From Dolomedes plantarius (lineage: Eukaryota > Arthropoda > Arachnida > Araneae > Dolomedidae): a stretch of DNA of 64,000 nucleotides. The stretch's first letter is position 1. Each line of letters begins with the position of its first letter. Below are positions 10,129 through 22,395 of the stretch, one piece after another. The position numbers were made by a program, and so were the translations under genes. The stretch spans positions 155,864,821 through 155,928,820 of the forward strand of contig OU015499.1 of the NCBI GenBank assembly GCA_907164885.2, given 5' to 3'. The notes below the pieces were generated by a model. It saw only the letters and a list, made by a program, of their open reading frames with translations, made no database searches and was not told the origin of the DNA.

Positions 10129-11495
10129 ATGAAAATTAGAAAGATACCTCTGTCAAATGATACTGTTAACAGGCGTATTTTGGAAATGTCTCCTGATATT
10201 GAGAAAAATGTATATGTTAATAATCTCCAGTGTTCTGATTTTGCACTGCAAGTTGACGAGTCAACCGACATTACCAACAAGGCGCAACTCATAGCATTCA
10301 TTCGTTTCATTAACGAAAATCAAATAACAAATCAGTTTCTTTTTTGCAAAGAATTAAGTCTGACTACAAAAGGTGAGGACAATTTTAACATCCTGAATAA
10401 CTACCTTGGTAAATGGCAGTTATCGTGGAAATCGTGTGTAGGCATTTACACAGATGGCGCTCATTCTATGATAGGCTGCTACAAGGGTCTGGTATCTTTT
10501 ACAAAGGAACAAAACGAAAATGTTATTGCAACTCATTGCTTCCTTCATAGAGATGCCTTGATGTCAAGAACATTAGGAGAGGATTTAAGAGACGTCTCAG
10601 ATGAAGTTGTGAAAATGGTGAACTTTTATTAAAACAAGACCAGTTAAATCACGCCTATTTGAACAGATTTGCACCAGTATGGATTCTCAACACAGACGGC
10701 TACTTTTACACACCGATGTGAGGTGGCTGTCAAGAGGCAAAATACTAACACGTGTACACGAGTTACGACAAGAACTTATCACATTTTTTGAAGCAATGAA
10801 ACAATCTCATTTTTGCAACCTCCTTCAATGTGAATTTTTGATTACGAAGTTACAATATTTGGCATCTATTTTTCAACATCTCAGTATATTGAACTCTAGC
10901 ACGCAAGGGAAAGAGGAAAATATCCTCACATCCACTGACAAAATAAAAGCGTGGCAGAAAAAGCTACAGATTTGGAAAACAACAGCGATGGAAGGCAGTC
11001 TCGAAATGTTTCCAATGGAAAGTAACGCTTGCAGAACTGAAATTCCGGCAATGATAGTTGAACATTTATCAATTTTAGAAGAAAATTTGATTTATTATTT
11101 TCCATCAATTAACACTGCGCAATATGACTGGATTGGAAACCCTTTTGTAGAAACTGCAATAGATTCCAGTTTAACGCTAACAGAAAAAGAATAACTGTCA
11201 GCTGTGTTCACTGATCGTGGATTGATGATTAAATATAAAGAATTGTCTCTTGAAGCTTTTTGGATTTCTATCAATGAAGAATATGTCTCGATATCTAAAA
11301 AAGCGCTGGCCATTTTATTGCAATTTTCCACCTCATATTTATGTGAACTGGTTTTTTTCAACCCTCGCCACAATTAAGTGTGAAACGAGAGAAACTCTTC
11401 AATGCGTTGACGAGGAAGTGAGAGTTTGTCTCTCAAACATAAGACCAAACATTGAAGAAATCGCAATGTCTCATCAAGCTTATGTTTCTCATTAA
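10129..11495 (+). pseudogene. hAT transposase, ZBED5-like, broken
   Basis: DDE transposase of the hAT superfamily. Recognisable motifs in order: LQVDESTDI (first Asp region), GIYTDGAHSMIG (second Asp), HCFLHRDAL, then LLLHTDVRWLSRGK and the C-terminal dimerisation end (EEVRVCLSNIRPNI). The frame is broken by a 1-base shift at about 10628 (VNF / IKTRP), a TAA at 11192-11194 and another shift at about 11340. Sequence resembling the protein also continues upstream to about 10030 (NFDKAQIASYFG-like). The N-terminal BED zinc finger is not seen. The similarity is to the cellular ZBED5/SCAND3-type group, but termini and decay mark this as a transposon copy. Confidence 0.85.
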
Positions 11496-11939
11496 CACAG
11501 GAATGATTAAACTTCATACAGGTATGTTAAGTATGCTTTTATTAAATGCGTTATTTTTCTATATATTTCACTCAATATAACATATTAGTCCTATTTTGTA
11601 TACAGTGCGCCAGCAAGTATCTGTAGTATTGCATGTGCTCTCAGACTGTATAAAGTTTGAGAACCACTGTACTAGAGCATCGAATTTGTACAAAGTTAAA
11701 ATTTATTGATGATTGTAAAGAGAGTTGAAGTGTATTGTTTGTGACGGAATGGACAAAAAATATAAATTGCCTTTGAGTGAGGGATGATTGTTGGTGCAAG
11801 AAGCAGTGAAGCGAGTATCAGAAAAAGTTCTTCGCTTGGCCTGTGTTTGAGAACAGATGTTCATATTTACAAAGAGTAGGCTACCACACAAAAAGCTTTG
11901 TCTCAATGTAAGGTGTGGGACCATCAGTGGTTACTGGAT

Positions 11940-12200
11940 CCTTGAGTTTTTCTAATTGACGCGTTGTAAGCGCCAAAATTTCCGAAGAGAATTTTTTGTC
12001 TGATACAATGTTTTTTCCAAAGCAAATGGCGTGGAAAAGGGAGATAAGTGCCAAGCTAGTTTGGTTTAGTTCTGTACTAGGCACTTAACTCCTTTTCCAC
12101 GCCATTAGCCTTGGAAAAAACCCTTGTATCAGTAAAAAATAGTTTTTCGAAATTTTGGCACTTACCCTCTATTGAGCGGAAACGACTCAGTTATATATTT
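11940..12200. repeat. Foldback, arms of about 110 bp
   Basis: The stretch around GGCGTGGAAAAGG (12026-12045) pairs with CCTTTTCCACGCC at 12092-12104. Pairing extends outward with mismatches (CCAAAATTTCCGAAG against CTTTCGAAATTTTGG-type) to about 11965 and 12185. The loop is about 26 bases. No terminal repeats or target site are identifiable. A - strand frame (12084-11881) covers the left arm, but I do not recognise it. Confidence 0.7.
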
Positions 12201-13259
<1,059 letters not shown>

Positions 13260-13435
13260 TACATATATAGGACAATTAATATATATACATATATATGTAT
13301 ATATATTAATTGTAAATTACAATTTTTATCTTTATTTTACTGAAATGTCTATTCTACAGAGTTATGAAAAGAGAATTATAATATCTTATGCTAAGCTAAA
13401 TATCTACGTTTATTACTGCTTCGTGATGCAGGAAG

Positions 13436-13898
13436 AGAAAGCCGTGTAAATTTGCTTTATTCCAGTGAGATTTTACCATAATACGAAAAAGGACTTAAAA
13501 GTAAAGAGAACAGGAGAAACATATTTTTTCCCTTTAGAATAATTATATTTTTTTTCCTTAAATAACCATAATATCATTTCTGTTCAAAATTAGTTTTTGT
13601 TGTTTAAAAAAAAATTCAATATCAATTTTCACACCTTTCTCACACTTACTTTCTCCTATAAAATTTGACTAGTTTTTGCCCTTGTCTAAAATGTTTCTGT
13701 ATGAATTTATGATGGCAACTTTTCTCAAGGATATTAGCAAAAGTGTTGTCCATCTTTCAAATGAACTATCTCTTTTTCGTTACGTCAGAATTCCCATCAT
13801 CTGACGTCCATTCGTCTTTTTAAATTTTAAACAAACGAAGAAATTAAGTCATTTTTAAAAGATCACGGAGGTTTTCTATGGATACTCTCTGATTGGCA
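13436..13898. repeat. Start of duplicated unit A (copy of 45163-45553)
   Basis: From GCCGTGTAA onward this block matches 45163-45553 (CCATAATACGAAAAAGGACTT and following) with substitutions and an indel. It ends at CTGATTGGCA, where unit A is split by the LINE and unit B continues without interruption. No gene is visible in it. Confidence 0.85.
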
Positions 13899-14211
13899 CA
13901 TGGAAGGGAAATTAATGAATACTGCAATGATAATAGTATAGATATAGCTTTCCCACCCACCCCACCCCGTTTCGGCCACTCTGGTTCTCAGTCAATCATT
14001 GATTTTGCTCTTTTAAATAATATTAATTTTCCTTATGACATTACCACAATAGACGCTCTTTCCTCTGACCTTATTCCAATCATTTTAAATTTACATACTA
14101 ATACTCCCCTCCCTTCTATACTAACCCCCCACTTCATAAATTGGATTGACTATACTAATAATGTGTTTAACTCACCCCCTCCTTTCAATTGTTTTATATG
14201 TGTTTTAACTA
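13899..14211 (+). pseudogene. LINE endonuclease domain, C-terminal part
   Basis: The frame INEYCNDNSIDIAFP...SIIDFALLNN...DALSSDLIPIILNLH is the end of an APE-type endonuclease, which nicks target DNA for LINE insertion. The SSDH motif with its catalytic His reads SSDL, so the domain would be dead. The frame stops being LINE at about 14190, where the gypsy LTR begins, and the protein resumes at 18536 (SINCKGDIEEA). Confidence 0.75.
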
Positions 14212-14348
14212 TGTTTTATATATTTTATATGTTTTAACTGTTAACTGTATTATGTTTCTTAACTGTGTCTGTATCTAGTAACCGTACTATATAAGCTGTC
14301 CTGTAAGTGTAATAGTGGCTCTGTTAATAAAAGCACTTGTATAAAACA
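14212..14348 (+). repeat. Left LTR, 137 bp
   Basis: Begins TGTTTTATATATTTTATATG and ends TTGTATAAAACA, so the edges are TG...CA. It contains a TATA-like CTATATAAGC and a poly(A)-type AATAAA (TTAATAAAAGC). It differs from the right LTR at about four of 137 positions. Confidence 0.93.
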
Positions 14349-14366
14349 TGGCGTAGTCGAGTCGAA
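14349..14366 (+). promoter_or_regulatory. Primer-binding site of gypsy element
   Basis: TGGCGTAGTCGAGTCGAA starts directly after the LTR with TGG, the complement of a tRNA CCA end. The second LTR element in this window (29202-29219, - strand) has the closely similar TGGCGCAGTCGACAGGAT, so both probably use the same tRNA class. The tRNA is not identified. Confidence 0.65.
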
Positions 14367-14411
14367 CCGCTAAGCGAGTAAAAGTAGAAAAGGATTTGTT
14401 ACTTTCGGAAT

Positions 14412-15240
14412 ATGGAGGCATCTTTAAAAGCTCCCAAACCACTTTGCCTTAACGGAAATGTGGCTGAAGAATGGCGTAAATTCCGTGAGAACTTTGAAAT
14501 GTTTTTAAAAGCTGGTGGCCATACAGAGAAAACAGATGATGTACGAGTAGCTATTCTACTTAATTGTGTGGGTGACGATGCAGTGGAATTGTATAACGCA
14601 TTTCCATTGACAGAAGCAGAAAGAGGTGATTTCAAAAAGGTTTTAAAAGCCTTTGAACTATATGCTAATCCTCGTCGGAATGTTGTGGTGGAGCGATATA
14701 TTTTTAATTCCCGCCAACAAGAGGAAAACGAACGTTTCGACGATTTTGTGACGGACTTGCGTAAGATCGTCAAACACTGTGAATATGGCGACCAAACCAA
14801 AAGTCTTTTGCGTGACCGTATCGTGCTTGGAACAGTGGATAAAACACTTCAAGAAAGGCTTATGTGTGAACATAAATTAGATTTAGAAAAGACTATTGAA
14901 ATGTGTCGAGCTTCGGAATTGAGTAAAAGACAGTCTGAAATACTACAAAGAAAGGCGACTGATGTTGATGTTGATGTTGTGGCGCCTTGCCGAGATACGA
15001 AAGTACAGCTGACCGAACGAAACCGAAGGTCCAATTGCGGGCGTCCGAGTTTTCGAGAAGGAGTGTTCAGTAAAAAAAAAATACCTATATCGAATTAGAC
15101 TAGTGTGTATTTTTAAAAAAAATGCAATCGTGAACATAAAAAAGCTCTATGTCCTGCTTTTGGAAAACAGTGTAATAAGTGTGGAAAATTCAATCATTTT
15201 GCAGTTGGGTGTCAATATTCAAAGTTAAAACAGAAATCAT
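14412..15240 (+). pseudogene. gypsy gag with zinc knuckle
   Basis: The capsid-type part runs from ATG 14412 to 15098 (228 residues: EEWRKFRENFEMFLKAGG, a typical gag start, and a helical body). A shift near 15085-15120 separates it from the nucleocapsid region, where one CX2CX4HX4C zinc knuckle is clear (15171-15212, CNKCGKFNHFAVGC). A preceding knuckle has lost its first Cys to the frameshift. Gag would package the element's RNA into particles. Confidence 0.8.
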
Positions 15241-15299
15241 TAGGTGCTTTAAGTGATAGTATTGTTTTAAGATTGTATTAAACATGATAATATTAATAG

Positions 15300-15430
15300 T
15301 GTAGCTACAAGTTCAAGTTGGTTACAAGATGTGCAGGTAGGTAGTGATATATTGCGTTTTAAAATTGATACAGGTGCTGATGTAAATGTGATACCTAGCA
15401 ACATTTTTAAAGCTTTAAAGGTCTAAATCT
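15300..15430 (+). pseudogene. gypsy protease fragment
   Basis: The aspartic-protease active-site motif DTGAD is seen at 15367-15381, followed by VNVIP. The surrounding frame is broken on both sides (stops near 15280 and 15424). Confidence 0.7.
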
Positions 15431-15852
15431 TGTTTAAAACCAACTAATATAGTATTAGAAGTTTATGGAGGTGATAAAATTAAGCCAGTTGGTATTGTTG
15501 ATTTTATGTTAAAATTGGTAGTAATTCTAAACGTGCTGTATTTGTAATTGTAGATTGTAAAAAATATTCTAAACCATTGCTTGGATTGTTTAGTTCTGTT
15601 GAATTCGATCTTATTAAAAGGAAATGTGTGGGCAGTACTGAAGTACTGGATAAAGATCGATTCATAGATAAGAATAAAGATGCATTTGAGGGATTGGGTA
15701 CTTTCAATTAAAAGTGTTCTATAAAAATAGACGAAAATGCTGTACCTTTTAGCTAGGCCGCCTAGGCGAATTCCTGAAGTTATTAAGTGTAAATTAAAAG
15801 ATAAATTACAGGTTCTTAAAAATGAGGGTATAATTAGTGAAATAGATATCCA

Positions 15853-17157
15853 GTGGGATGGGTAAACAATTTGGTTATTGTTGAAAAACCGGATGGAACT
15901 ATTAGGATATGTTTAGACCCACAGGATCTAAACAAAGTAATAAAAAGCGAGTTTCATTTAATTCCAACTGTAGATGAACTGTTGACAAAATTATGTAGTA
16001 AAAGTGTTTACTCTGTTCTAGATTTAAAACACGGGTTTTATCAAATACAGCTCGACAGGGAATCTAGTGAGTTGTGTAAATTTAGTACTCCCTTTGGTTG
16101 CTTCAAATTCAACAGACTACCTTTTGGATTAAGTAGTGCCCCAGAAGTTTTTCAAAAATTTGAAGAGAAAAATTTTGGTGATATTCCTGGTGTGTTAATT
16201 TATTTTGATGATTTGTTAATTGCTGCTGAAACTCCTCAGGAGCATGATGACATTCTTGATAGAGTTATTCAAAGAGCTAGAAAATTAAATGTGAAATTTA
16301 ATCTTTGTAAGTTACAATATAGAGTAAGTGAAGTGAAGTATGTTGGGTATGTGTTTAATAACTTTGGAATGAAACCAGATCCCAAGCAGGTTAGGGCAAT
16401 CTTAAATTTAGAAACTCCTAGTAATAAAAAAGAGTTACAAAGAATTTTGGGCATGATTAACTTCTTAAGGAAGTTCATAACAAACATGTCTGAGTTTACT
16501 GCTCCTTTGAGAGAATTGCTTAAATCTAGTGTTCATTGCAATCGGCTACCCATTCATTCTAAGGCACTTAATGAGTTAAAACTAATGGTAAGCAAATCCC
16601 CAGTACTTGGAACATTTGACTGCATGAAACAAGTTGTGTTGCAATGTGATAGCTCAAAAAATGGACTTGGTTGTTGTTTGCTACAGGAGGGCCAACCAAT
16701 AGCTTTTGCATCTCTTAGTTTGTCTGATGCAGAGCAAAACTATGCTCAAGTTGAAAAGGAATATTTGAGTATAGTCTTTGCAACTAAGAAATTTCATAAT
16801 TTTATATATGGTAGGAAAGTAATTGTTCATACAGATCATAAACCATTAGTGTCAATTTCTAATAAAAATGTTGTAAATTTACTATCTAGTAGATTACAAA
16901 GAATGAAGTTGAAATTACGTAAGTATGATCTTGATGTAATGTATTTACCAGGTAAACATATGTATGTTGCTGATTTGTTGTCTAGATCCTTTCTTATAGA
17001 GGACAGTGACTGTGAAACTTTTCTTAAAGAGATAGTGCATTGTGTGAAAGCTACAAGACATATGCAAGTAACTGATAAAAAGCTTAATATCTTTAGAGAT
17101 TCTACGTCACGAGATCCAATATTGAGTAAACTAGTATATTATTGTAAAGAGGGATAG
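15853..17157 (+). pseudogene. gypsy reverse transcriptase and RNase H
   Basis: A 434-residue frame covering most RT blocks: RICLDPQDLNK, YSVLDLKHGFYQIQLD (catalytic Asp), LPFGLSSAP, and YFDD at residues 117-120 in the YXDD position. RNase H follows: D266 in QCDSSKNG, the VEKEYLSI Glu, HTDHKPL, then VADLLSR. The first RT block before 15853 (RPPRRIP-like, about 15750) is out of frame because of small deletions. These catalytic residues are all present, yet the polyprotein as a whole cannot be made. It ends in the linker before integrase. Confidence 0.92.
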
Positions 17158-17175
17158 CCTAATGATAAAAATGAA

Positions 17176-17803
17176 GTGCCAGAAACTGTCAGACATTTTT
17201 TTAAGTTGAGGCAGGATCTTTTTGAGGAGGATGGTATTGTCTGCTTAAATAATAAAATTGTAGTCCCGAGTGATCTTAGAAGGGAAATGTTAAATAGAAT
17301 CCATGAGGAACATTTTGGCATGGAAAAATGTAAGTCAAGAGCTAGAGAACTGTTGTATTGGCCAAATATGTCAAATGATATTGAAAACTTAGTTTCTAAG
17401 TGTTTCGTTTGTGAAAAATACAGACCAAAAAAACTGTAAAGAACCACTCATTTCACATGAAATTTTATCTTTGCCTTTTGAAAAGGTGGGGTGTGATATT
17501 TGTGAATTCTGAAAAAAGGATTATTTAGTCTTAATGGATTATTTAACTAAATGGTTAGAAATCGTTCCCATGAATAATAAGCTGGCGAGTGAAGTAATTT
17601 GTAACTTAAAAATAATATTTAGCACGCATGGTATTCCTAGAGTTTTAGTTGCTGATAATATGCCGTTTAACTCGTATGAGTTTAAAAAGTTTGCATTGGA
17701 ATGGGATTTTGAAATTTTTAATAGCAGCCCCAGATATGCTAAATCAAATGGTCAGGCTGAAAGTGGCGTTAAAATAGCGAAGAGTATTCTTAAAAAAATG
17801 TAA
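17176..17803 (+). pseudogene. gypsy integrase
   Basis: Two frames. 17176-17439 has the HHCC zinc domain (IHEEHFG...CFVCEKY). 17534-17803 has the catalytic core with DYLTKW (first Asp), VADNMP (second Asp) and SNGQAESG (Glu). There are 34 residues between the second Asp and the Glu, not the usual 35; the DNGPQF-type motif has lost a residue. A shift in 17440-17533 separates the two frames. Integrase joins the cDNA to host DNA. Confidence 0.85.
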
Positions 17804-18126
17804 TATAACTGAGCAAAGTATTTATACAGCGTTAATGGAATATAGAAATACACCTTTAAAAAATACCCATTTTTCACCAGTCCAGGCTTTAAAATACCTT
17901 TAAATAGACAGCTACTAATTCCAGAAATTCAGGTTAACACAAGGGAGAAAATTTTAAACAAGCAAAATTTATCTAAATCGTGTTATGATAAAACGTCAAA
18001 GCCGTTGTCAGATCTACCTCCCAATCAAAATGTGTTAATTCGTACTGGTAATTCTAGGGAACGAGGAAAAGTTATTAAAAACATACTAGTCCTAGAAGTT
18101 ATTGGGTAAAAAATGAGTTTAATCGT

Positions 18127-18351
18127 ATGAAAAGGAGGAATCGAGTAGATTTGAAACCTTCGTATAACGCACCTAATTTTCGAAATAGTGAAGAAATGAG
18201 TGATTCTACTATTGGTTGTACAAACGAAAATGTTAATTTAAAGAATTGTAATTTTGAATCGGTAACAACCGAGGAAAATATGAACTTTAAACCATATATA
18301 ACCAGGTCTGGACGAGTAAGTAAAGCTCCCTTGAGGTATGGGTACATGTAA
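18127..18351 (+). pseudogene. gypsy Pol C-terminal tail
   Basis: 74-residue frame ending YITRSGRVSKAPLRYGYM, the TRSGR-type end found on gypsy Pol proteins, directly before the polypurine tract. The segment between the integrase core and this tail (17804-18126) has several frameshifts. Confidence 0.65.
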
Positions 18352-18386
18352 ACATGTGTTTTATTTTGTGTGAAAACACTTCTTTG

Positions 18387-18398
18387 AAAAGGGGGAGA
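18387..18398 (+). promoter_or_regulatory. Polypurine tract
   Basis: AAAAGGGGGAGA immediately before the right LTR; primes plus-strand DNA synthesis in LTR retroelements. Confidence 0.85.
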
Positions 18399-18535
18399 TG
18401 TTTTATATATTTTATATGTTTTAATTGTTAACTGTATTATGTTTCTTAACTGTGTCTGTATCTCGTAACTGTACTATATAAGCTGTCCTGTAACTGTAAT
18501 AGTGGCTCTGTTAATAAAAGCACTTGTATAAAACA
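18399..18535 (+). repeat. Right LTR, 137 bp
   Basis: Begins TGTTTTATATATTTT and ends TATAAAACA, same length as the left LTR. About four mismatches separate them, so the insertion is not very recent. LINE sequence resumes at 18536. Confidence 0.93.
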
Positions 18536-20440
18536 CAGTAGTATTAACTGTAAAGGGGATATAGAAGAAGCTGTTACCTCCATCACTGACAATATCAATA
18601 ATGCGCTTAGCTCTGCCAAGACTCACATATCCCAAATAACTATAATAAACTCCCACTGTACATAAAAGCGCAAATTAGGAATAGAAATCAAATTAGGAAA
18701 ATTTCGCAGCGTACGGGCGATCCGTCAGTGCGCGGTGATTTTCATACACTTAACACTAAAATTAAAAATTATATCAAAAATTATAAAAATAAAAAATAGA
18801 CTGTGTTTATTGAGTCACTTGCTCCCTCAGAAAATAGCGTTTGGAATTACCTAAAACGCATTAAGAAACCGACTACCCCACTCCCCCCTTTCAACTCCCC
18901 TTCTGGTATTCTGACGAGTGACTCGGACAAAATTCAGGCCTTGGGAGATAACTACGAAAATCAGTTCTACCCCCACCATAATGTCTTTTGCCTATACACT
19001 ATTGATAAAGTTGACGACATTCTCAGACAGTTTTACAACAATAGGCTGTCTTCTATCAATAACGGACCTCTTGAACCCACCACCCCTGCTGAAATTCAAA
19101 ATGCTGTCAACTCGCTTCCTAATAATAAAGCACCTGGAATTGTAACTAATTCTGCTATAAAAAACTTATCTATAAATTATGTTAACATTTTATGTGAGCT
19201 CACCAATAAAATTTTCGAATTTAAGTACTTTCCAATAGCATGGGAAACTGCCATAATTATACCGATTAGGAAAACTAGTGAGGATCCCCCCATTCCAAAA
19301 AATTATCGTCCCATTAGTTTAATCTCCTTTCTTAGCAAGCTGGTTGAACATATACTGTGTAAAAGAATTAACAAATTCTTTATTAACAATGTCATTATTA
19401 ATGCACAATTTGTCTTTAGAGCCCAACATTCCACTACGCATCATCTACTCCGAGTAACGGAATACATCCATGATGGATTCCAGAATCGGACGTAGACTGG
19501 CGCAATTCTCTTCGACATAGAAAAATCGCTCGACCGTGTATGGCATAGCGCACTAATTTATGAACTAATTAAACTTAAGATGCCATCTGCTATTGTTCAC
19601 TTAATTCACTCTTATCTTCTTAACAGAACCTTTAAAGTTCGCCACACACAATCAATTTCCTCACATCGTAACATTAATGCTGGAGTTCCACAGGGTTCCA
19701 AGTAAGGATATGTATTATTTAATATATTTATTAATGATATCCCACATTCTCCACACTCTACACTAGCTATGTTTGCGCACGAAACGGCAATCTTAGCGAA
19801 AAATCGCAATACTAAATATATGCACAAGCAACTCCAAAGGCATGTTGACATTCTTGAACACAGGTTCGAACGGTGGAGAATTAAACTAAATCCAGCTAAA
19901 ACGAAAGCCATATTTTTTAGCTATAACCGGATTCCACCTCCGCCGGTCACAGTATGTGGTCATCTGGTACACTTTGAGAGAGAGGGGAAATACCTTGGAG
20001 TTTACTTGGATAACTTGGAGTTTACTGCAGGCTAACCTGCAGAAAAAAATATAGAATACATTATTAGAAAGTTCTTTATGGCACGTAGGGATATCGCACA
20101 CCTCTTGTATCAGTACCAAATGAGTATTGATAATAAATTTTTATTGTTTAAGACCGTGCTTCGCCCAATTCTGATGTATGCTGTTGCGGTTTGGGGCTCA
20201 GCAGCTGACACTCATATCCAGAGACTGCAAACTATACAAAACATGACTCTTCGTGGTATCAGGAAGGCGCCATGATACCTACGTAACGCTCTTATTTTAG
20301 GGATCTGGCTATTGAACCAATTCGGCATCATATTAAAGATCTGGCTACGAACTTTTACAATAGGATATACTCAATTAATAACGAAGAACGTGCTAACCTG
20401 ACTGATTATGATCCTATGGAGTGATTTAGGCGCCCGAAGT
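18536..20440 (+). pseudogene. LINE reverse transcriptase, broken
   Basis: Jockey-type RT in fragments. 18803-19495 holds the N-terminal part and fingers (NNKAPGI, PKNYRPISLISFLSKLVEHIL). After a TAG at about 19493 the frame goes on with ILFDIEKSLDRVWH (motif A) and INAGVPQGS. The active-site motif [FY]ADD reads FAHE (19772-19783), so both acidic residues are altered. The thumb-like end runs to about 20275 (LFKTVLRPILMYAVAVWG), then the frame decays. RT would copy LINE RNA at the nicked target. Several stops and shifts show a long-dead copy. Confidence 0.88.
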
Positions 20441-21074
20441 CAACTTTGGTTATGGACCCCGGCCTTGTTCCTGTTCGGTAATTTCTTTCCTTATCAAAAT
20501 TCAAAATTACAATAGCCCGGCTACTTCTGGTTTCTGACCTGTCTTTCTTTTAAGATCATTCCTCTTTCTACCATGCGATTCCCCCTCGGACCAGCTGTTG
20601 CCCGAGAAGGGGATTGATAACCTATTCCCGAAATTCCAATCTTGCTGGCTTTCCTTTTTGATTTCGCTACTCACGCCTTACGGACTTCGGACCTACCGCC
20701 CTTTCATGTAACTTCCACGAACTTGTTTTTTATCCCAAACATATTCAAAATTTCCCGTCTTCTAGTTTTTGAATTTTTGTAAAATTATTATTATTACTAT
20801 TATTATTTATTTATATAATATCTTGTTTCACCCATTGTTTAAATTCTCCATTATGATTTAAGTTAGCCGTGCCACATTGGTTTCTCGTTCTAGTTCTAGT
20901 TAATTAGTTGATTTTTCAACTAATTAATTTATTCTTTCTCCCTCAATCATTGTCAACACTATTTGTAAACTTGAGAACGGTTAATTTTATGTCACGTACT
21001 AACCTTGATACTGAGGATAAGGAGCTCTTGCTCCCTGGTGCCTCTATAGTGTTTTGTGTCATTCTCAATGTCAA
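20441..21074 (+). other. LINE 3' untranslated region
   Basis: Non-coding tail of the LINE up to the right target duplication. It contains an ATTATT-rich patch (20786-20815). No separate gene is seen. Confidence 0.65.
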
Positions 21075-21184
21075 CTGATTGGCAAGGACGATGAAACCCC
21101 CCTTGCTTGGTAACCCTTAAAACGGACCCCGAAATAATGTAAAGAAAAATTTGATGTAAAAGTTCGGGTGAAATGAAGCTATTA

Positions 21185-21560
21185 ACCATTTAATACAGTT
21201 ACCCTCCGTATTGATACATGAAAAAATGAAGGCGAAAAACGCGAAATATGACATACCAACGGTAACGTGCCACTCTTCTGAAGCAAACCGAAATTATTGA
21301 CCATGCGCATTCTAATGAGCCGCTCTACCGAACAGACGCTCGATATATTTATACTCCCCTGTGGCAACGATGTCGCTCAAGCCCGTTGTTTATGTTTTTC
21401 ATTGCATTCAATTTTCTGTAATCCTTATAACATGAAGGTATAAGATATCTTGAGCTTCATGCTTTATAATTAAAAGAAAAAATTAGTGCCCTTCGCAACA
21501 TTAGAATGTATCAAGGAATGAAAGAACACTGATCTAAATGCTTGAAGAATAAACAGGTAA
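21185..21560 (+). promoter_or_regulatory. Putative promoter and first exon of ZNF-2
   Basis: A GC-richer block well conserved in unit B (47783-48155). It has a TATA-like TATATTTATA at 21344-21353 followed about 20-30 bases later by GGCAACGATGTCGCTCAAGC, and ends at AATAAACAG|GTAATC, which looks like a splice donor (exon end 21556). Short upstream ATGs stop quickly, so an exon here would be 5' UTR. The matching acceptor would be at 34947, giving a 13.4-kb intron. Entirely inferred from conservation and splice-like sequence. Confidence 0.4.
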
Positions 21561-22395
21561 TCAAGTAAATTTAATTTACATGTTTTTTTTTTTTCTGTGT
21601 GTGTGTGTTGTATGTCAGAATCTTTTGGTTAGAAGTTGCAAATGATAAATATATCTTTTTTTCACGCTATTTTTTAGTGGGCGAAGCTGAATTTTAATAC
21701 AATATATATAACTATTACACTTTTCAAAACTGCAAGTTTACCATGGTATGTTGTTTTTAGCAAATTTGTAGATTATTGCTTTGTGGTCAATGTTGTCCTT
21801 CTATTAAAATATACGCCCCACGTTTTAAAAGATCTAAAATTGCAAAAACTGAAATATTTTAGGAAAGGGTACAGAATTAACTCAAATAAAACATTATGAA
21901 TATTCATTTGAAAAAATTAGAATTCAAAAGCACTAACGAATGTGAAGTGGTGTACCACATGCACTCAGGCCTGGAGTATGTCCTATAATCTAGATATGAA
22001 TAACCAAGAGAAAGTTCTCATCTTTATTCCTTGAAAAGGAGGAAAGTAAAATGTTATGAAAAGGATTCAAAATATTTTTCATTCACTGAATGTATAATTT
22101 ATTATCAGATGCTAATTTCAATTTCGATGGCTAAATGAATCTAAATAATCATCATTCAAATTCAATTAGTGGAAACTGGAATGGCAATCATCTTTCTGGC
22201 AGCATTAACTGCAATATGCCTAATTATTCATTATTTTAGGTACATCATTCATTATAATATGCTTGTTTAAAGATTAAAATCAATGTATTTCAAAGAGGAT
22301 TTAAAAGTAATACTTGATATTTGAAATTGAAATTCTTATTAAACCAGAAATAAATTATTTAACATTTCAGAACTCTACAAATTAGTAATATATTA
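21561..22395. other. Unit A intronic sequence
   Basis: AT-rich, collinear with 48156-48785 and 50806-51001 in unit B. No coding frame is conserved between the two copies. Confidence 0.5.

Larger units (their letters stand above)
8818..11669 (+). mobile_element. hAT element (ZBED type), 2.85 kb
   Basis: The ends are CAGTGGTTCTCAAACTGTG on the left and its imperfect inverse on the right (16 bp of CAGTGGTTCTCAAACT). These are typical hAT termini. The right flank 8-mer TACTAGAG (11670-11677) also occurs at 8742-8749, 68 bp before the left end; the 8-mer directly at the left end (TTTGAGAG) matches only 5 of 8. A broken transposase occupies the right half. The left half holds a 109-bp tandem duplication, a short MDKFLKNK start-like peptide at about 9342 and about 650 bp (9370-10020) of sequence I cannot assign. 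Confidence 0.85.
14212..18535 (+). mobile_element. Ty3/gypsy LTR retrotransposon, degraded
   Basis: 4.3-kb element with short LTRs, a primer-binding-like site, gag, protease, RT/RNase H, integrase and a polypurine tract, in gypsy order. It is nested in the LINE. Every coding part carries frameshifts, so it is an old non-functional copy. The target duplication is unclear. If the left LTR is taken to start at 14190, the flanks are CAAT and CAGT and the LINE reading frame joins sensibly; this would imply a 22-bp duplication inside the left LTR. Confidence 0.92.
13899..21074 (+). mobile_element. 5'-truncated LINE (Jockey/R1-like) split by gypsy
   Basis: A non-LTR retrotransposon bounded by a perfect 10-bp direct repeat CTGATTGGCA (13889-13898 and 21075-21084). 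The paralogous unit B has the same CTGATTGGCA only once (about 45540-45552), so it is the empty site. The element starts within the endonuclease domain (5' truncation) and is interrupted by the Ty3/gypsy insertion at 14212-18535. Without that insert it is about 2.85 kb. A conventional poly(A) tail is not obvious; the 3' end reads ...ATGTCAA. Confidence 0.88.

Noticed and set aside
10129..11495. Domesticated ZBED5-like host gene
   Set aside because: Two frameshifts, an internal stop, and intact hAT termini around it indicate a dead transposon.
13899..18535. Gypsy target duplication AACTA/CAGTA directly at the LTR edges
   Set aside because: Only 3 of 5 bases match. The CAAT/CAGT alternative with a longer left LTR fits the LINE frame better, so neither is asserted.
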